Below, one piece after another: positions 17,707 to 25,880 of a stretch of 64,000 nt of DNA; the stretch's first letter is position 1, and each line of letters opens with the position of its first letter. The notes beneath the pieces were generated by a model. It had not been told where the DNA came from. It was given only the letters and a program-made list of their open reading frames with translations, and made no database searches. The translations under genes and the position numbers were made by a program. Origin of the DNA: Arthrobacter sp. 131MFCol6.1 (GTDB taxonomy: Bacteria; Actinomycetota; Actinomycetes; Actinomycetales; Micrococcaceae); assembly GCF_000374925.1 (NCBI RefSeq), contig NZ_KB895551.1:62001-126000 (forward strand). The letters are read 5' to 3'.

Positions 17707-18828
17707 CTAGGAGAAGCGTCCCGGCCGGAAGGTGGCGAGCATCGGGTGCTTCGTGCCGGTCATGATCTCGCCCGCGAGAAGTTCACCTGCGATGAGGCCG
17801 AGCGTGGCCCCCGAGTGGGTGAAGGCCACGAAGCACCCTGGAACCTGGCCGAGTTCACCGAGGACCGGTTCGCCGTCGCCCGGGATGGGCTTGTAGCCGA
17901 TCTTCCAGGAGGCCGGTTTGAGGTCGGGGTTGCCGGCGATGAGCTTGGATGCTTCATCGGCGAGTTCCTGGACCACATCATCGGGGATGCTGAAGGAGCC
18001 GTCGGCGTGTTCGGCGATGTGCCCTTCATACCAGTCGTGGTCCAGGGCGAGAGTGTTTCCGGGGTTGGGCCGGACGGCGGCCCTGGGGGTGTTCAGCACG
18101 GCCTTCAGCTCGTGCTCCACGGGCTTGGTCAGCACCAGCATGGAGACAGGGGATCCGTTGGGGATCTCGACGCCGAGGGGCGCGACGACGGCGGGAGTTG
18201 CGGCACCGCACGCCACGAGGACAGCGTCTGCCTCGTAGGTTTCGCCTGCGGCCGTCTCGACGCCGGTGGCCCGGCCGCCGTCGACCGTCACGGACACCTT
18301 GCCGGCGCTGAGTACGAGTTCACCGCCCAGGGCGTGGAATTCCTCCATCAGGAAGTCCACCAGATCGGGCAGGCTGACCCAGCCCTCACCGGGATTGAAG
18401 ATGGCGTTCTCCGGCACGGCATCCGGATCGATGCCGGGAGTGCTTGAAGAAATCTCTCCGGGCGCCAGGAGCTTCGAGTCGTAGCCAATCGATTTCTCGT
18501 AGCCGTGGCGGGCTTCCATCGCGGCTTCCTGGCCGGCGGGATTCCACATGAGGCCGCCGCCGAACTGCAGCCAGTCCCGGCCGGGGTCAGCGGCGAAGAG
18601 TGTGCGGTAGCGGTCCACGCCGGCGATCCGGAGCTGGTGGTACGGCGTGGACCGTTCTCCGGCGGAGTTCAGCCAGGAGAGCGAGCGGCCGGTGGCCTCG
18701 CTGGCCAGGCCGTGTTCGGTCAGGAGGATGACGGAGGCGCCGTCGCGGAGCAGGTGGACGGCGGTGGAGACGCCGAGGATGCCGCCGCCGATGATGGCGA
18801 TGCGTTTGGTTGAGGGCGTGGAGGACAT
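17707..18828 (-). CDS. DAO-type FAD-dependent amine/amino-acid oxidoreductase
   Basis: 373-residue flavoprotein of the D-amino-acid oxidase/DadA fold. The N-terminal dinucleotide-binding motif RIAIIGGGILGVSTAVHLLRDG is intact, followed by ATGRSLSWLNSA. The C-terminal FAD-proximal part reads KIGYKPIPGDGEPVLGELGQVPGCFVAFTHSGATLGLIAGELLAGEI. Family enzymes oxidise the C-N bond of amino acids, sarcosine-like N-alkyl amino acids or opines. It is the last gene of a leftward cluster with an amino-acid-type ABC importer and a Gfo/Idh/MocA dehydrogenase. The 68-base gap to the previous gene has no clear terminator. The substrate is probably an imported N-substituted amino acid; that is inference. Confidence 0.87.
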   Translation of the reverse strand: MSSTPSTKRIAIIGGGILGVSTAVHLLRDGASVILLTEHGLASEATGRSLSWLNSAGERSTPYHQLRIAGVDRYRTLFAADPGRDWLQFGGGLMWNPAGQEAAMEARHGYEKSIGYDSKLLAPGEISSSTPGIDPDAVPENAIFNPGEGWVSLPDLVDFLMEEFHALGGELVLSAGKVSVTVDGGRATGVETAAGETYEADAVLVACGAATPAVVAPLGVEIPNGSPVSMLVLTKPVEHELKAVLNTPRAAVRPNPGNTLALDHDWYEGHIAEHADGSFSIPDDVVQELADEASKLIAGNPDLKPASWKIGYKPIPGDGEPVLGELGQVPGCFVAFTHSGATLGLIAGELLAGEIMTGTKHPMLATFRPGRFS

Positions 18829-18896
18829 GGGTCTGCCTTTCCTTAAGTAGTGGTGTCTGGGGTGTCCGTCAGGGGCACTGGGAGGCGGTGTGCGGG

Positions 18897-19952
18897 CTAT
18901 GCGAAGGCGCGGACATTTTCGATGGCGTTCAGGACGTCGAGTGATTCCTGCGGGTTGACAGGAAGTGGGCCTTCGCCACGGAGGGCAGACGCGAGCTGTG
19001 CATAGAACAGCGGATAGGCGCCGGGTTCAGGTGCGGTTGGCCGCAGGTCTCCGTCGGTACCCAAGGCCCCCCAATGGATCTGGGGTTCGATGCCGTAGGC
19101 AGGATCCGACGGTGTCATGCCGGCCGCGAGGGCCGGTTCCTGGCCGTCCAGGCCCCACTTCGTGTAGCCGGACTCTGAGCCCAGGACGTGGAAGCGCGGG
19201 CCGACCTGGGGGGCCATGCCGTTCATCCAGAGCCGTGAGCGGACCCCGGATTCGTGGAGCAGGGACACAAAGGCCTCCGTGTCGGCGCCGCCCGGGTCCG
19301 GGCCGTGGTTCGCCGTTTCGCCGTAGCTTTCGGCTACCGGGCCAAAGAGCTGGATGGCCTGGTCGATCAGGTGGGCACCGAGGTCGTTGAGGATACCGCC
19401 GCCCTCGGAAACGGCGGCGGTGTCCCGCCAGTTCCCGAAGCCCTCCGGCCGCCACCATTCAAAGCGCGATTCGAAGCTGCGGACCTCGCCCAGCGCTCCT
19501 TCCCCGATAAGCCTCTGCAGCGTCAGGAAATCGGCGTCCCAGCGTCGGTTCTGAAATACCGTGAGCTGCACGCCGGCGTCGGCCGCCCGGGAGATGAGTT
19601 CATGCCCCTGGTCCGATGTGGTGACGAACGGCTTGTCCACCACCACGTGGAGGCCATGGGCGATGGCCATCGCGGCGAGGTCGAAGTGGGTCAGCGGTGG
19701 CGTGCCGAGGACCACCAAATCAAGGTCACCGGACAGCGCAAACAGGTCCTCCGGCGTCGGGACGATCCGGGTATTCGGGTAGAGCCGTGCCGCCTCTGCG
19801 GACCGGTCCGGATCTGCCGTGACGATCACGTCCAGCGAGTAGCTGGCATCCGCCGCGATCAGCGGTGCGTGGAAGACCTTGCCCGAGATGCCGAATCCGA
19901 CGACGGCGGTGCGGATGGGTGCCACCACGGTGCTTCCCTTCAGGGTCTCCAT
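18897..19952 (-). CDS. Gfo/Idh/MocA family oxidoreductase
   Basis: 351-residue NAD(P)-dependent dehydrogenase. Seen: Rossmann motif TAVVGFGISGKVFHAPLI, VLGTPPLTHFDLAAMAIAHGLHVVVDKPF with the catalytic lysine in DKP (a variant of the usual EKP), then NRRWDADFLTLQRLI, and GGGILNDLGAHLIDQAIQLFG of the second domain. The family acts on sugars, inositols and their amino derivatives, and MocA itself belongs to rhizopine catabolism. Its start overlaps the ABC ATPase stop (TGATG). Together with the DAO oxidase it suggests a sugar/amino-acid conjugate as substrate. Confidence 0.88.
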   Translation of the reverse strand: METLKGSTVVAPIRTAVVGFGISGKVFHAPLIAADASYSLDVIVTADPDRSAEAARLYPNTRIVPTPEDLFALSGDLDLVVLGTPPLTHFDLAAMAIAHGLHVVVDKPFVTTSDQGHELISRAADAGVQLTVFQNRRWDADFLTLQRLIGEGALGEVRSFESRFEWWRPEGFGNWRDTAAVSEGGGILNDLGAHLIDQAIQLFGPVAESYGETANHGPDPGGADTEAFVSLLHESGVRSRLWMNGMAPQVGPRFHVLGSESGYTKWGLDGQEPALAAGMTPSDPAYGIEPQIHWGALGTDGDLRPTAPEPGAYPLFYAQLASALRGEGPLPVNPQESLDVLNAIENVRAFA

Positions 19953-20770
19953 CAGAGCACTTCCGAGAGGAAGCGCTGGAGGCGTTCGCTTTGGGGGTTG
20001 TCGAAGAGGTCGGCGGGCGTGCCGGACTCGACGACCTCGCCTTCGTCCATGAAGACGACCTGGTCGGCGACTTTGCGGGCAAAGCCCATCTCGTGCGTGA
20101 CCACCAGCATGGTCATGCCGCGGCGGCCCAGGCCTGCCATGAGGTTCAGCACGCCCTTGACCAGTTCCGGGTCCAGGGCGCTGGTGGCCTCGTCGAAGAG
20201 CATGACTTCCGGTTCCATTGCCAGGGCTCGGGCAATCGCAACGCGCTGCTGCTGTCCGCCGGAGAGGTCGCGTGGCCGGTGGTCGGCGCGTTCGGCGAGA
20301 CCGACCTCGGCGAGGCGGCGCCGGGCGCGTTCCCTGGCTTCGGCCTTGGGCATGCCCTTGACGCTCCAGAGGGCCAGCGCCACGTTCTCGAGGGCGGTGT
20401 GGTCCGGGAAGAGGTTGAAGTGCTGGAACACCATGCCGATGCGGCTGCGCAGGAGGTCCGGTTTGACCTGCAGGGCGCTCTCGCCGGCCAGGAGCACGTC
20501 CCCACTCTTGGGTTCGTGGAGCCGGTTGACGCCGCGCAGGAGGGTGGACTTGCCGGAGCCGGAGGGCCCGATAATGCAGGTGGTGGTGCCCGGGGCGACG
20601 TTGAGGCTGACGTTGCGGAGCACTTCGACGTCGCCATAGGCCATGGTCAGGTTCGTCAGTTCCAGACTGGAGCCATGGAACGTCTCGATGTCCGGGACTG
20701 ATTCTTTGGCGTTGCTGGCGTTGCTGGTGCTGCTTGCGGTGTTGCTTGCGGTGTTGCTGGCGAGGCTCAT
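19952..20770 (-). CDS. Amino acid ABC transporter, ATP-binding protein
   Basis: 272-residue GlnQ-class ATPase: Walker A GPSGSGKST, signature [15 protein letters not shown], Walker B VMLFDEATSALD (ATS instead of the common PTS), switch His in LVVTHEMGFA. Unusual is the first 24 residues, a Ser/Asn/Ala/Thr-rich stretch (SNTASNTASSTSNASNA) encoded by near-repeats of a GTTGCTGGCG/GTTGCTTGCG unit. The ATPase fold itself starts at about residue 35. It overlaps the permease stop by 4 bases (ATGA), which fixes the start despite the odd leader. Confidence 0.9.
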   Translation of the reverse strand: MSLASNTASNTASSTSNASNAKESVPDIETFHGSSLELTNLTMAYGDVEVLRNVSLNVAPGTTTCIIGPSGSGKSTLLRGVNRLHEPKSGDVLLAGESALQVKPDLLRSRIGMVFQHFNLFPDHTALENVALALWSVKGMPKAEARERARRRLAEVGLAERADHRPRDLSGGQQQRVAIARALAMEPEVMLFDEATSALDPELVKGVLNLMAGLGRRGMTMLVVTHEMGFARKVADQVVFMDEGEVVESGTPADLFDNPQSERLQRFLSEVL

Positions 20771-21555
20771 GTGTTGCTCCCGGTGGTCAGCGGTGAAGCC
20801 GCGGCGAGTTCTTTGACTTCCTTGAGACCGCTGCTGGGTGCGGCGGGGCGGCGTCGGCCGGTGCGGAAGCGGTTATCGAAGTAATTGACCAGATGGGTCA
20901 GGGGAACCGTGATCAGCAGGTAGAAGATGCCGGCCATGACCAGGGGCGAGAGGTTGCCGGAAAGCACGGCGGCGTCCTGGCCCACGCGAAAGAGCTCGCG
21001 TTCCGTGACCAGCAGGCCCAGGAAATAGACCAGCGACGAATCCTTGACAATCGCGATGAACTGGTTCACCAGCGCCGGCAGGACCCGGCGGACGCCTTGC
21101 GGAACCACCACCAGGGCCATGGACTTCGCGTAGCTCATGCCCAGCGCGCGGCAGGCCTCACCCTGGCCCTTGTCCACGCTCTGGATACCGGCGCGGAAGA
21201 TCTCACCGATGTAGGCGCTGGCGATCAGGCTCAGGGCGATGATCCCCAGGGGGTAGGGCGAGGGGCCGAAGATCGATTGGCTGAAGCGGGCGAAGCCCTG
21301 GCCGATCAGCAGGATGGTCAGGATGGCGGGGAGTCCGCGGAAGAGGTCCGTGTAGATCCGGGCCGGAACCCGAAGCCACCGCGAGGGAGATATCCCCATC
21401 ACGGCGACGACCATGCCGAGGGCAACGCCGATGATGGTCGCCGCAACGGAGATGATGAGGGTATTGAGGAGACCGACTCCCAGAAGCTGGGGCAGGACTT
21501 CGGCCATTGCGCCGAAGTCGAAGAAGGTGCGGGTGATGGTGCTTAACCAGTCCAT
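20767..21555 (-). CDS. Amino acid ABC transporter, permease
   Basis: 262-residue polar-amino-acid permease. Core helices are LLGVGLLNTLIISVAATIIGVALGMVVAVMG and ILTILLIGQGFARF, and the EAA region is IFRAGIQSVDKGQGEACRALGMSYAKSMALVVVPQGVRRVLP. The C-terminal tail is Arg/Pro-rich. It lies 130 bases downstream of the binding-protein gene and overlaps the ATPase gene by 4 bases. It probably works as a homodimer since only one permease gene is present. Confidence 0.92.
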   Translation of the reverse strand: MDWLSTITRTFFDFGAMAEVLPQLLGVGLLNTLIISVAATIIGVALGMVVAVMGISPSRWLRVPARIYTDLFRGLPAILTILLIGQGFARFSQSIFGPSPYPLGIIALSLIASAYIGEIFRAGIQSVDKGQGEACRALGMSYAKSMALVVVPQGVRRVLPALVNQFIAIVKDSSLVYFLGLLVTERELFRVGQDAAVLSGNLSPLVMAGIFYLLITVPLTHLVNYFDNRFRTGRRRPAAPSSGLKEVKELAAASPLTTGSNT

Positions 21556-21685
21556 GGTTGCTCTCAGACGTAGGTAGCTTGTGGAACCCGGGCGGGCCGC
21601 GCGGTGCGGCCCGCCCGGTCAGGTGGCAGCCGGGCTATGTGCCGGACGTGCCGATAGTTTCGGTGCCTATTGGTTGCCGGGCCGC

Positions 21686-22534
21686 TTACTTGCTGCTGGG
21701 TGTGGGGCTGGCCGTCTGCTCCGCCTTCGGCAGGTACTGCTCGGGCATCGGGGAGCCCGGGAACCACTTCTGGTAGAGCTTCTTCCACGTGCCGTCTTCC
21801 ATGGCTGCGGCCAGACCCTTGTTGAGGGCGTCCTTGAAAGCGGTCTTGCCCTTGGCCACGGCGAAGCCGGCGGGAGCGTCGAAGGACGGGATGTCCGCGG
21901 CGCTGACCAGTCCGTACTGCGTCTCGTAGGCCTTGGCTGCCTCGTAATCCAGGAAGTGCGCGTCGACGGATCCGCTGTTCACTGCGGAGATGGCGGTGTT
22001 GTTGTCCGGGAAGCGCACCAGGTTAGCGGAGGTGAAGTTCTTGACGGCGTAGGCCTCCTGCAGCGTTCCCTGCACGACGCCGAGACGCTTTCCGGCGAGA
22101 CCGTCGGCGCTGGTGATGCCCGAGGTCTTCGTAGTGATGACGGTCAGGTAGCCAGCCAGGTAGCCGTCGGAGAAGTCGACGGTTTGTTTGCGCTTGTCAG
22201 TGATGCCGATCGCCGCAACGCCGGCGTCGAACTGGCCGTTGGAGACGGCCGCGAGCAGCCCGGAGAAGTCCTGCCCGGTGAAGACGACCTTGTCAATTCC
22301 GGCGCGGTGGGCGACGTCTTTGAAGAGCTCGACGTCGAAGCCGGTGAAGTTGCCCTGGGCATCGGCAAAGGTATAGGGCTTCGAATCACCGAGGCTGGCA
22401 ACGCGGATGGTGCCGGCCTCGATCAGGCCGTAGGGGTTGTCCGCCGGCGAAGACGAGGCGGATGAGCTGCCTCCGCAGCCGGACAGTGCCAGGACCGCGG
22501 CAACAGCAGCGGCGATGAGCGCCCCGGGGCGCAT
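21686..22534 (-). CDS. Amino acid ABC transporter, substrate-binding lipoprotein
   Basis: 282-residue family-3 binding protein. Signal peptide [14 protein letters not shown] ends in a lipobox cysteine near residue 20, followed by a Gly/Ser linker. The ligand domain has [70 protein letters not shown] and [20 protein letters not shown] chose ATG 22534 because AGGA lies 7 bases upstream; an in-frame GTG at 22552 has no such site. First gene of the leftward cluster that ends with the FAD oxidase. The promoter region holds a perfect inverted repeat shared with a divergent LacI gene. Confidence 0.9.
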   Translation of the reverse strand: MRPGALIAAAVAAVLALSGCGGSSSASSSPADNPYGLIEAGTIRVASLGDSKPYTFADAQGNFTGFDVELFKDVAHRAGIDKVVFTGQDFSGLLAAVSNGQFDAGVAAIGITDKRKQTVDFSDGYLAGYLTVITTKTSGITSADGLAGKRLGVVQGTLQEAYAVKNFTSANLVRFPDNNTAISAVNSGSVDAHFLDYEAAKAYETQYGLVSAADIPSFDAPAGFAVAKGKTAFKDALNKGLAAAMEDGTWKKLYQKWFPGSPMPEQYLPKAEQTASPTPSSK

Positions 22535-22635
22535 TTTGTTTCCTGTGTTCACAGCGTTTCCAATCGTGGGGTGAGGGGCGAGGTTGGCGGGCAGTTGGCC
22601 CCTTGAAGTGGGACTTTGTCGATGGGAGTCTTGCT

Positions 22636-22672
22636 GAGTCCGGTCTCAGTCCCTAAGATTGAGACCGGACTC
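22636..22672. promoter_or_regulatory. Perfect inverted repeat, probable LacI-family operator pair
   Basis: GAGTCCGGTCTCA (22636-22648) is repeated exactly in inverted orientation (TGAGACCGGACTC, 22660-22672) across 11 bases. Each arm is itself a near-palindrome centred on CCGG, as LacI-type operators are, so this is best read as two operators about 25 bp apart. A weaker dyad TCGATT-N11-AATCGA follows at 22676-22698. Both lie between the divergent binding-protein and LacI genes. Confidence 0.65.
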
Positions 22673-22738
22673 ACATCGATTGCTAGAAATGTAATCGAAG
22701 CCACATCAGGCGTCAAGGGTCCGCTACGAAAGGCCGTA

Positions 22739-23821
22739 ATGAATAGTGATGCTTCCCGGCGCCGCGATGTCACTGTCGCCGACGTCGCAAAAGCCGCCCA
22801 GGTTTCCAAGGCCCAGGCCGCCCGCGCCCTGGGCAACTACGGGGCCGTGAGCGACGAAGTGCGCGAGCGGGTGCTGGCTGCCGCCGAAGAACTGGAGTAC
22901 CGGCCCAACGAGCTCGCCCGCAGCATGAACACCGGGAAATCGCACACGATCGGGGTCGTGGTCGGCGACATCGAAAACCCCCATTTCGGCCTGGCTACAC
23001 GGGGCATTACGGATACCGCCAAGCGGAGTGGATTCAATGTCATCCTGATCAACACGGACGAGGATACCGACGCGGAAATCGACGCCGTCAGAGTGCTCCT
23101 CGACAAGCGCGTTGACGGCCTGATCGTGGCACCCGCGTCCTCCGTGGAAACGCAACATTTACGGCGCGTTCACGAATCCGGCCGTCCGCTGGTGCTTTTG
23201 GACCGCAAGGCGCCAGGGCTCGACGTCGACACCGTGGCGGTGGACATGGAGGACATCTCCCATGAATCCACCAGCTATTTGCTCAAGTCCGGCCACCGGA
23301 GGATCGCCTTCATCTCCACACTGAAAACAGCCGGGCCATACCACGACGGCATGCAATTGGACTCGTCCCAGATCTCGGACCGGCGCGACGGAATGAAACG
23401 CGCGTTCGAGGAGGCGGGGCTGGACCTGCCCGTCGATCTGATCCGCCTCAACGCCGGCGACGACGAGTCCATCAAGAAGATCACCCGCGAACTCGTGCAG
23501 CGCCCTGACCCGGCGACGGCGATCATCGCCTCCGACGGCCTGATCGGCCTCAGCGTCGTGGAAGCGATCCACGAGCTCGGCCTCTCCATTCCGGATGACG
23601 TCTCCTTCCTCATGTATGACGACTTCGCCTGGACGCGCCTGACCACACCCCCGCTCACGGTCATCGCCCAGCCTGTCTATGACATGGGCGTTGCGGCCGC
23701 GTCAGCCCTGATCCGGCAGATCGAAGGCCGCAAGGCACCGGCGGCCGCACCGACATTCACGGCCGCCCTGATCCGCCGCGGCTCGGTCGCGGCCCCGCGG
23801 GCGGCCCGCGAGCACACCTGA
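22739..23821 (+). CDS. LacI-family transcriptional regulator
   Basis: 360-residue LacI regulator. The N-terminal HTH and hinge are VTVADVAKAAQVSKAQAARALG and YRPNELARSMNTGKSHTIGVVV. The effector domain has VDGLIVAPASSVETQHLRRV, SGHRRIAFIS and PDDVSFLMYDDFAWTRLTTPPLTVI. I chose ATG 22739, with GAAAGG 5 bases upstream and the HTH close behind. The frame runs 41 codons further upstream through the operator, which cannot be coding for the regulator. Divergent from the importer/MocA/oxidase cluster and presumably its repressor, released by the imported compound or its first product. Confidence 0.92.
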   Translation: MNSDASRRRDVTVADVAKAAQVSKAQAARALGNYGAVSDEVRERVLAAAEELEYRPNELARSMNTGKSHTIGVVVGDIENPHFGLATRGITDTAKRSGFNVILINTDEDTDAEIDAVRVLLDKRVDGLIVAPASSVETQHLRRVHESGRPLVLLDRKAPGLDVDTVAVDMEDISHESTSYLLKSGHRRIAFISTLKTAGPYHDGMQLDSSQISDRRDGMKRAFEEAGLDLPVDLIRLNAGDDESIKKITRELVQRPDPATAIIASDGLIGLSVVEAIHELGLSIPDDVSFLMYDDFAWTRLTTPPLTVIAQPVYDMGVAAASALIRQIEGRKAPAAAPTFTAALIRRGSVAAPRAAREHT

Positions 23822-24027
23822 TCCACCTGCGTGCGGCATTGGGCGCCTCGACCCAAAGGACAGGGCTTAGTTCTCTGGCGCGGTGCCGGGCCGGCGGATT
23901 CACTGAACTGCAGGGGAACGTTTAGTGCCACCGGCGGAGGGAGTGTGATCCCTGTGGACGGACCGATCCGGCTGCTGGCATCGGGCCGCCCTACCGCGGG
24001 GCCTTCGGACGCGGGCGCAGGTCCGTC

Positions 24028-25323
24028 ATGGAGCTGACGGTCGTCGTCCTCATCACCGCAGCACTGTTCGCATGGGCGCTGGTGTCGGTGAGGCTGCAGC
24101 AGGCGGACTTGACCGCCCCTATTGTGTTCACCGCCCTCGGCGCGGCCCTGGCCTGGTCCGGGCTGGTCGATGCCTCCTCGGCGCCCACCCTGATCACCCC
24201 GGTCGTCGAGGTCACCCTGGTCTGGGTGCTCTTCACGGACGCTGCCCGCCTGCCGCTGCAGGAATTGCGCCGGGACGTGGGCCGCTATGTGCGGCTGCTG
24301 GGAGTCGGCCTGCCCCTGACGATTGTGTTCGGATGGGCCCTGGCCGCCTGGTTTTTCCCCCAGTTCGGGCTGTGGCTGGCCCTGCTCGTCGGCGCCGCAC
24401 TTGCCCCTACCGACGCCGCACTCGGGATCCCCGTGGTGACGAATCCGGCGGTGCCGTCGCGGATCCGCCAGCTGATCACCGTCGAGAGTGGCCTCAACGA
24501 CGGCATCGCCACCCCCGTTGTCATGGTGGCGATCGCCGGCGCGGCCGCCGCAGCAGGCCTTGAGAGCGCCGCCGGTCCCGGCAGCGCCGCCGTTGAACTG
24601 CTCATCGGCGCCGGGGCCGGCGCAGGGGCAGGCGCCTTGGGCGGGTGGCTGCTGCAGCTGGCCCGCCGGCGCGGGACCGGGGCCGAGGACTTCGCCGGCA
24701 TCGGAGTCCTTGCCCTGAGCCTGCTCTCGTACAGCGCCGCACTCGCGGTGGGCGGCAACGGCTTCGTCGCCGCGTTCTGCGCCGGGCTGGCGTTCGGAAC
24801 GTGCGCCGGTCAGCGGGCGCCGGCCGAGCTGGTCTTCGTCGAGCAGATGGGGGGCCTGGTGTCGCTACTCGTGTGGCTGGCCTTCGGAGCCATCACCGTT
24901 CCGATTATGCTGGCGAGCTCCGTCCCCCTGACCATCGCCTATGCCGTGCTCAGCCTTACGGTGGTGCGGATGCTGCCGGTGGCGCTGGCCTCGATCGGCG
25001 CCGGCCTCGACCGGAAAACCGTCTTGTTCGTGGGGTGGTTCGGTCCGCGGGGCCTGGCTTCGCTCGTGTTCGCGCTGCTGGCGCTGGAAGCGCTCGGATC
25101 AGTGTCCGATCAGGCCGTGGCCGTCATTACCGCCACCGTGCTGCTCAGCGTCCTGGCCCACGGCCTCAGCGCCGCGCCGTTGGCCGCCCGTTACGGACGG
25201 GCCGCTGCCGCCGCGGGACCGGAACCCGGCGGCCCGGTGCCGGTAACCCCCGCCCCCGCCCGGGGGCTGAGCCGCAAGCACATGCCCGCTCCGCCGATGC
25301 GGCGGAAGCCAGGGCGGCTGTGA
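24028..25323 (+). CDS. Cation:proton antiporter (CPA1 type)
   Basis: 431-residue membrane protein with about 12 hydrophobic helices. Diagnostic for Na+(K+)/H+ antiporters are the helix with LVGAALAPTDAALGIPVVTNPAVPSRIRQLITVESGLNDGIATPVVM (the PTDA and ESGLNDG segments hold the ion-binding acids) and the later GWFGPRGLASLVFALLALE. It exchanges Na+ or K+ for H+ in pH and salt homeostasis. It lies 206 bases after the LacI gene in a region where I see no further signal. The C-terminal 40 residues are Pro/Ala/Arg rich and cytoplasmic. No partner subunit is adjacent. Confidence 0.9.
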   Translation: MELTVVVLITAALFAWALVSVRLQQADLTAPIVFTALGAALAWSGLVDASSAPTLITPVVEVTLVWVLFTDAARLPLQELRRDVGRYVRLLGVGLPLTIVFGWALAAWFFPQFGLWLALLVGAALAPTDAALGIPVVTNPAVPSRIRQLITVESGLNDGIATPVVMVAIAGAAAAAGLESAAGPGSAAVELLIGAGAGAGAGALGGWLLQLARRRGTGAEDFAGIGVLALSLLSYSAALAVGGNGFVAAFCAGLAFGTCAGQRAPAELVFVEQMGGLVSLLVWLAFGAITVPIMLASSVPLTIAYAVLSLTVVRMLPVALASIGAGLDRKTVLFVGWFGPRGLASLVFALLALEALGSVSDQAVAVITATVLLSVLAHGLSAAPLAARYGRAAAAAGPEPGGPVPVTPAPARGLSRKHMPAPPMRRKPGRL

Positions 25324-25490
25324 TGAGTCTCACGCGCAATTTTCGCCATCTGGCTTGAGCCGCCCGCGCGGCGCTGTGCACTATGGAAAGGCAAGGCAGG
25401 GACTGCGACGTTCCTGCCGGTGCAGCCTGACGATTTCTTGCGACGTTCCGCGTCCGCAGTAAACGCCGGGCACCCATCCTGGTGGACGCA

Positions 25491-25617
25491 ATGAGGCCAA
25501 ACCGGTGAGCTCGCAGAGCTGCCCACGGTCTCAGGCGTTCCTGGTTTGGCCCCCACGGCGGCTCCGCATCGGTGCGGCAGCCGGACATCCGGATTCAAGA
25601 AATGGAAGCACTGAACA
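25491..25617 (+). ncRNA. Candidate structured leader RNA upstream of a 59-residue gene
   Basis: Within the 294 non-coding bases after the antiporter, GGCCAAACC (25495-25503) pairs perfectly with GGTTTGGCC (25543-25551). The 39-base interior holds a further hairpin AGCTC-GCA-GAGCT (25508-25520). Downstream come CCGCA-TCGG-TGCGG and CCGGA-CA-TCCGG helices before the start codon at 25618. This density of exact helices suggests a folded leader. I do not recognise it as a known riboswitch class, and transcription is not shown. Confidence 0.4.
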
Positions 25618-25797
25618 ATGACGTTTGAAACTGCCAACTCTGTAACCCACAAGCTCTGGGACCGCTCCACCATGCACCACGAACTGGACGCGCTGGTCCA
25701 CGAGCTCTCCGAGCGCCACAACACCGCCAAGAGCAACATCGCGGTCCACGCCAGCGGCCCGAACACCTTCACCCTCAGCCTGAACCACGGCGCCTAA
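25618..25797 (+). CDS. Small protein of unknown function, 59 residues
   Basis: Short gene that reads MTFETANSVTHKLWDRSTMH at its start and ends TFTLSLNHGA. It is hydrophilic, has no signal or membrane helix, is rich in His and Thr, and the middle (HHELDALVHELSERHNTAKS) would make an amphipathic helix. Evidence that it is real: a GGAAG site 9 bases upstream, codon use like the neighbours with G/C third positions, a structured leader before it, and a strong terminator hairpin 25 bases after its stop codon. Function unknown; small basic or His-rich proteins like this may be regulatory or stress-related, which the sequence does not decide. Confidence 0.65.
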   Translation: MTFETANSVTHKLWDRSTMHHELDALVHELSERHNTAKSNIAVHASGPNTFTLSLNHGA

Positions 25798-25822
25798 AGC
25801 CCGGGTTCCCGGCTAAAAGGCA

Positions 25823-25862
25823 AAACGACGACGGCGGGAGCCACCTCCCGCCGTCGTCGTTT
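25823..25862. terminator. Strong bidirectional terminator, GACGACGGCGG hairpin family
   Basis: Perfect 18-bp stem (25823-25840 with 25845-25862) and a 4-base loop, with AAA on the left and TTT on the right arm, so it can act in both directions. It sits between the small gene and the convergent PAS-GGDEF gene. It shares the core GACGACGGCGGGA with hairpins near 29606, 31653, 37661 and 48386. Confidence 0.85.
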
Positions 25863-25880
25863 GGCGTTAAAGCCCGCGGC

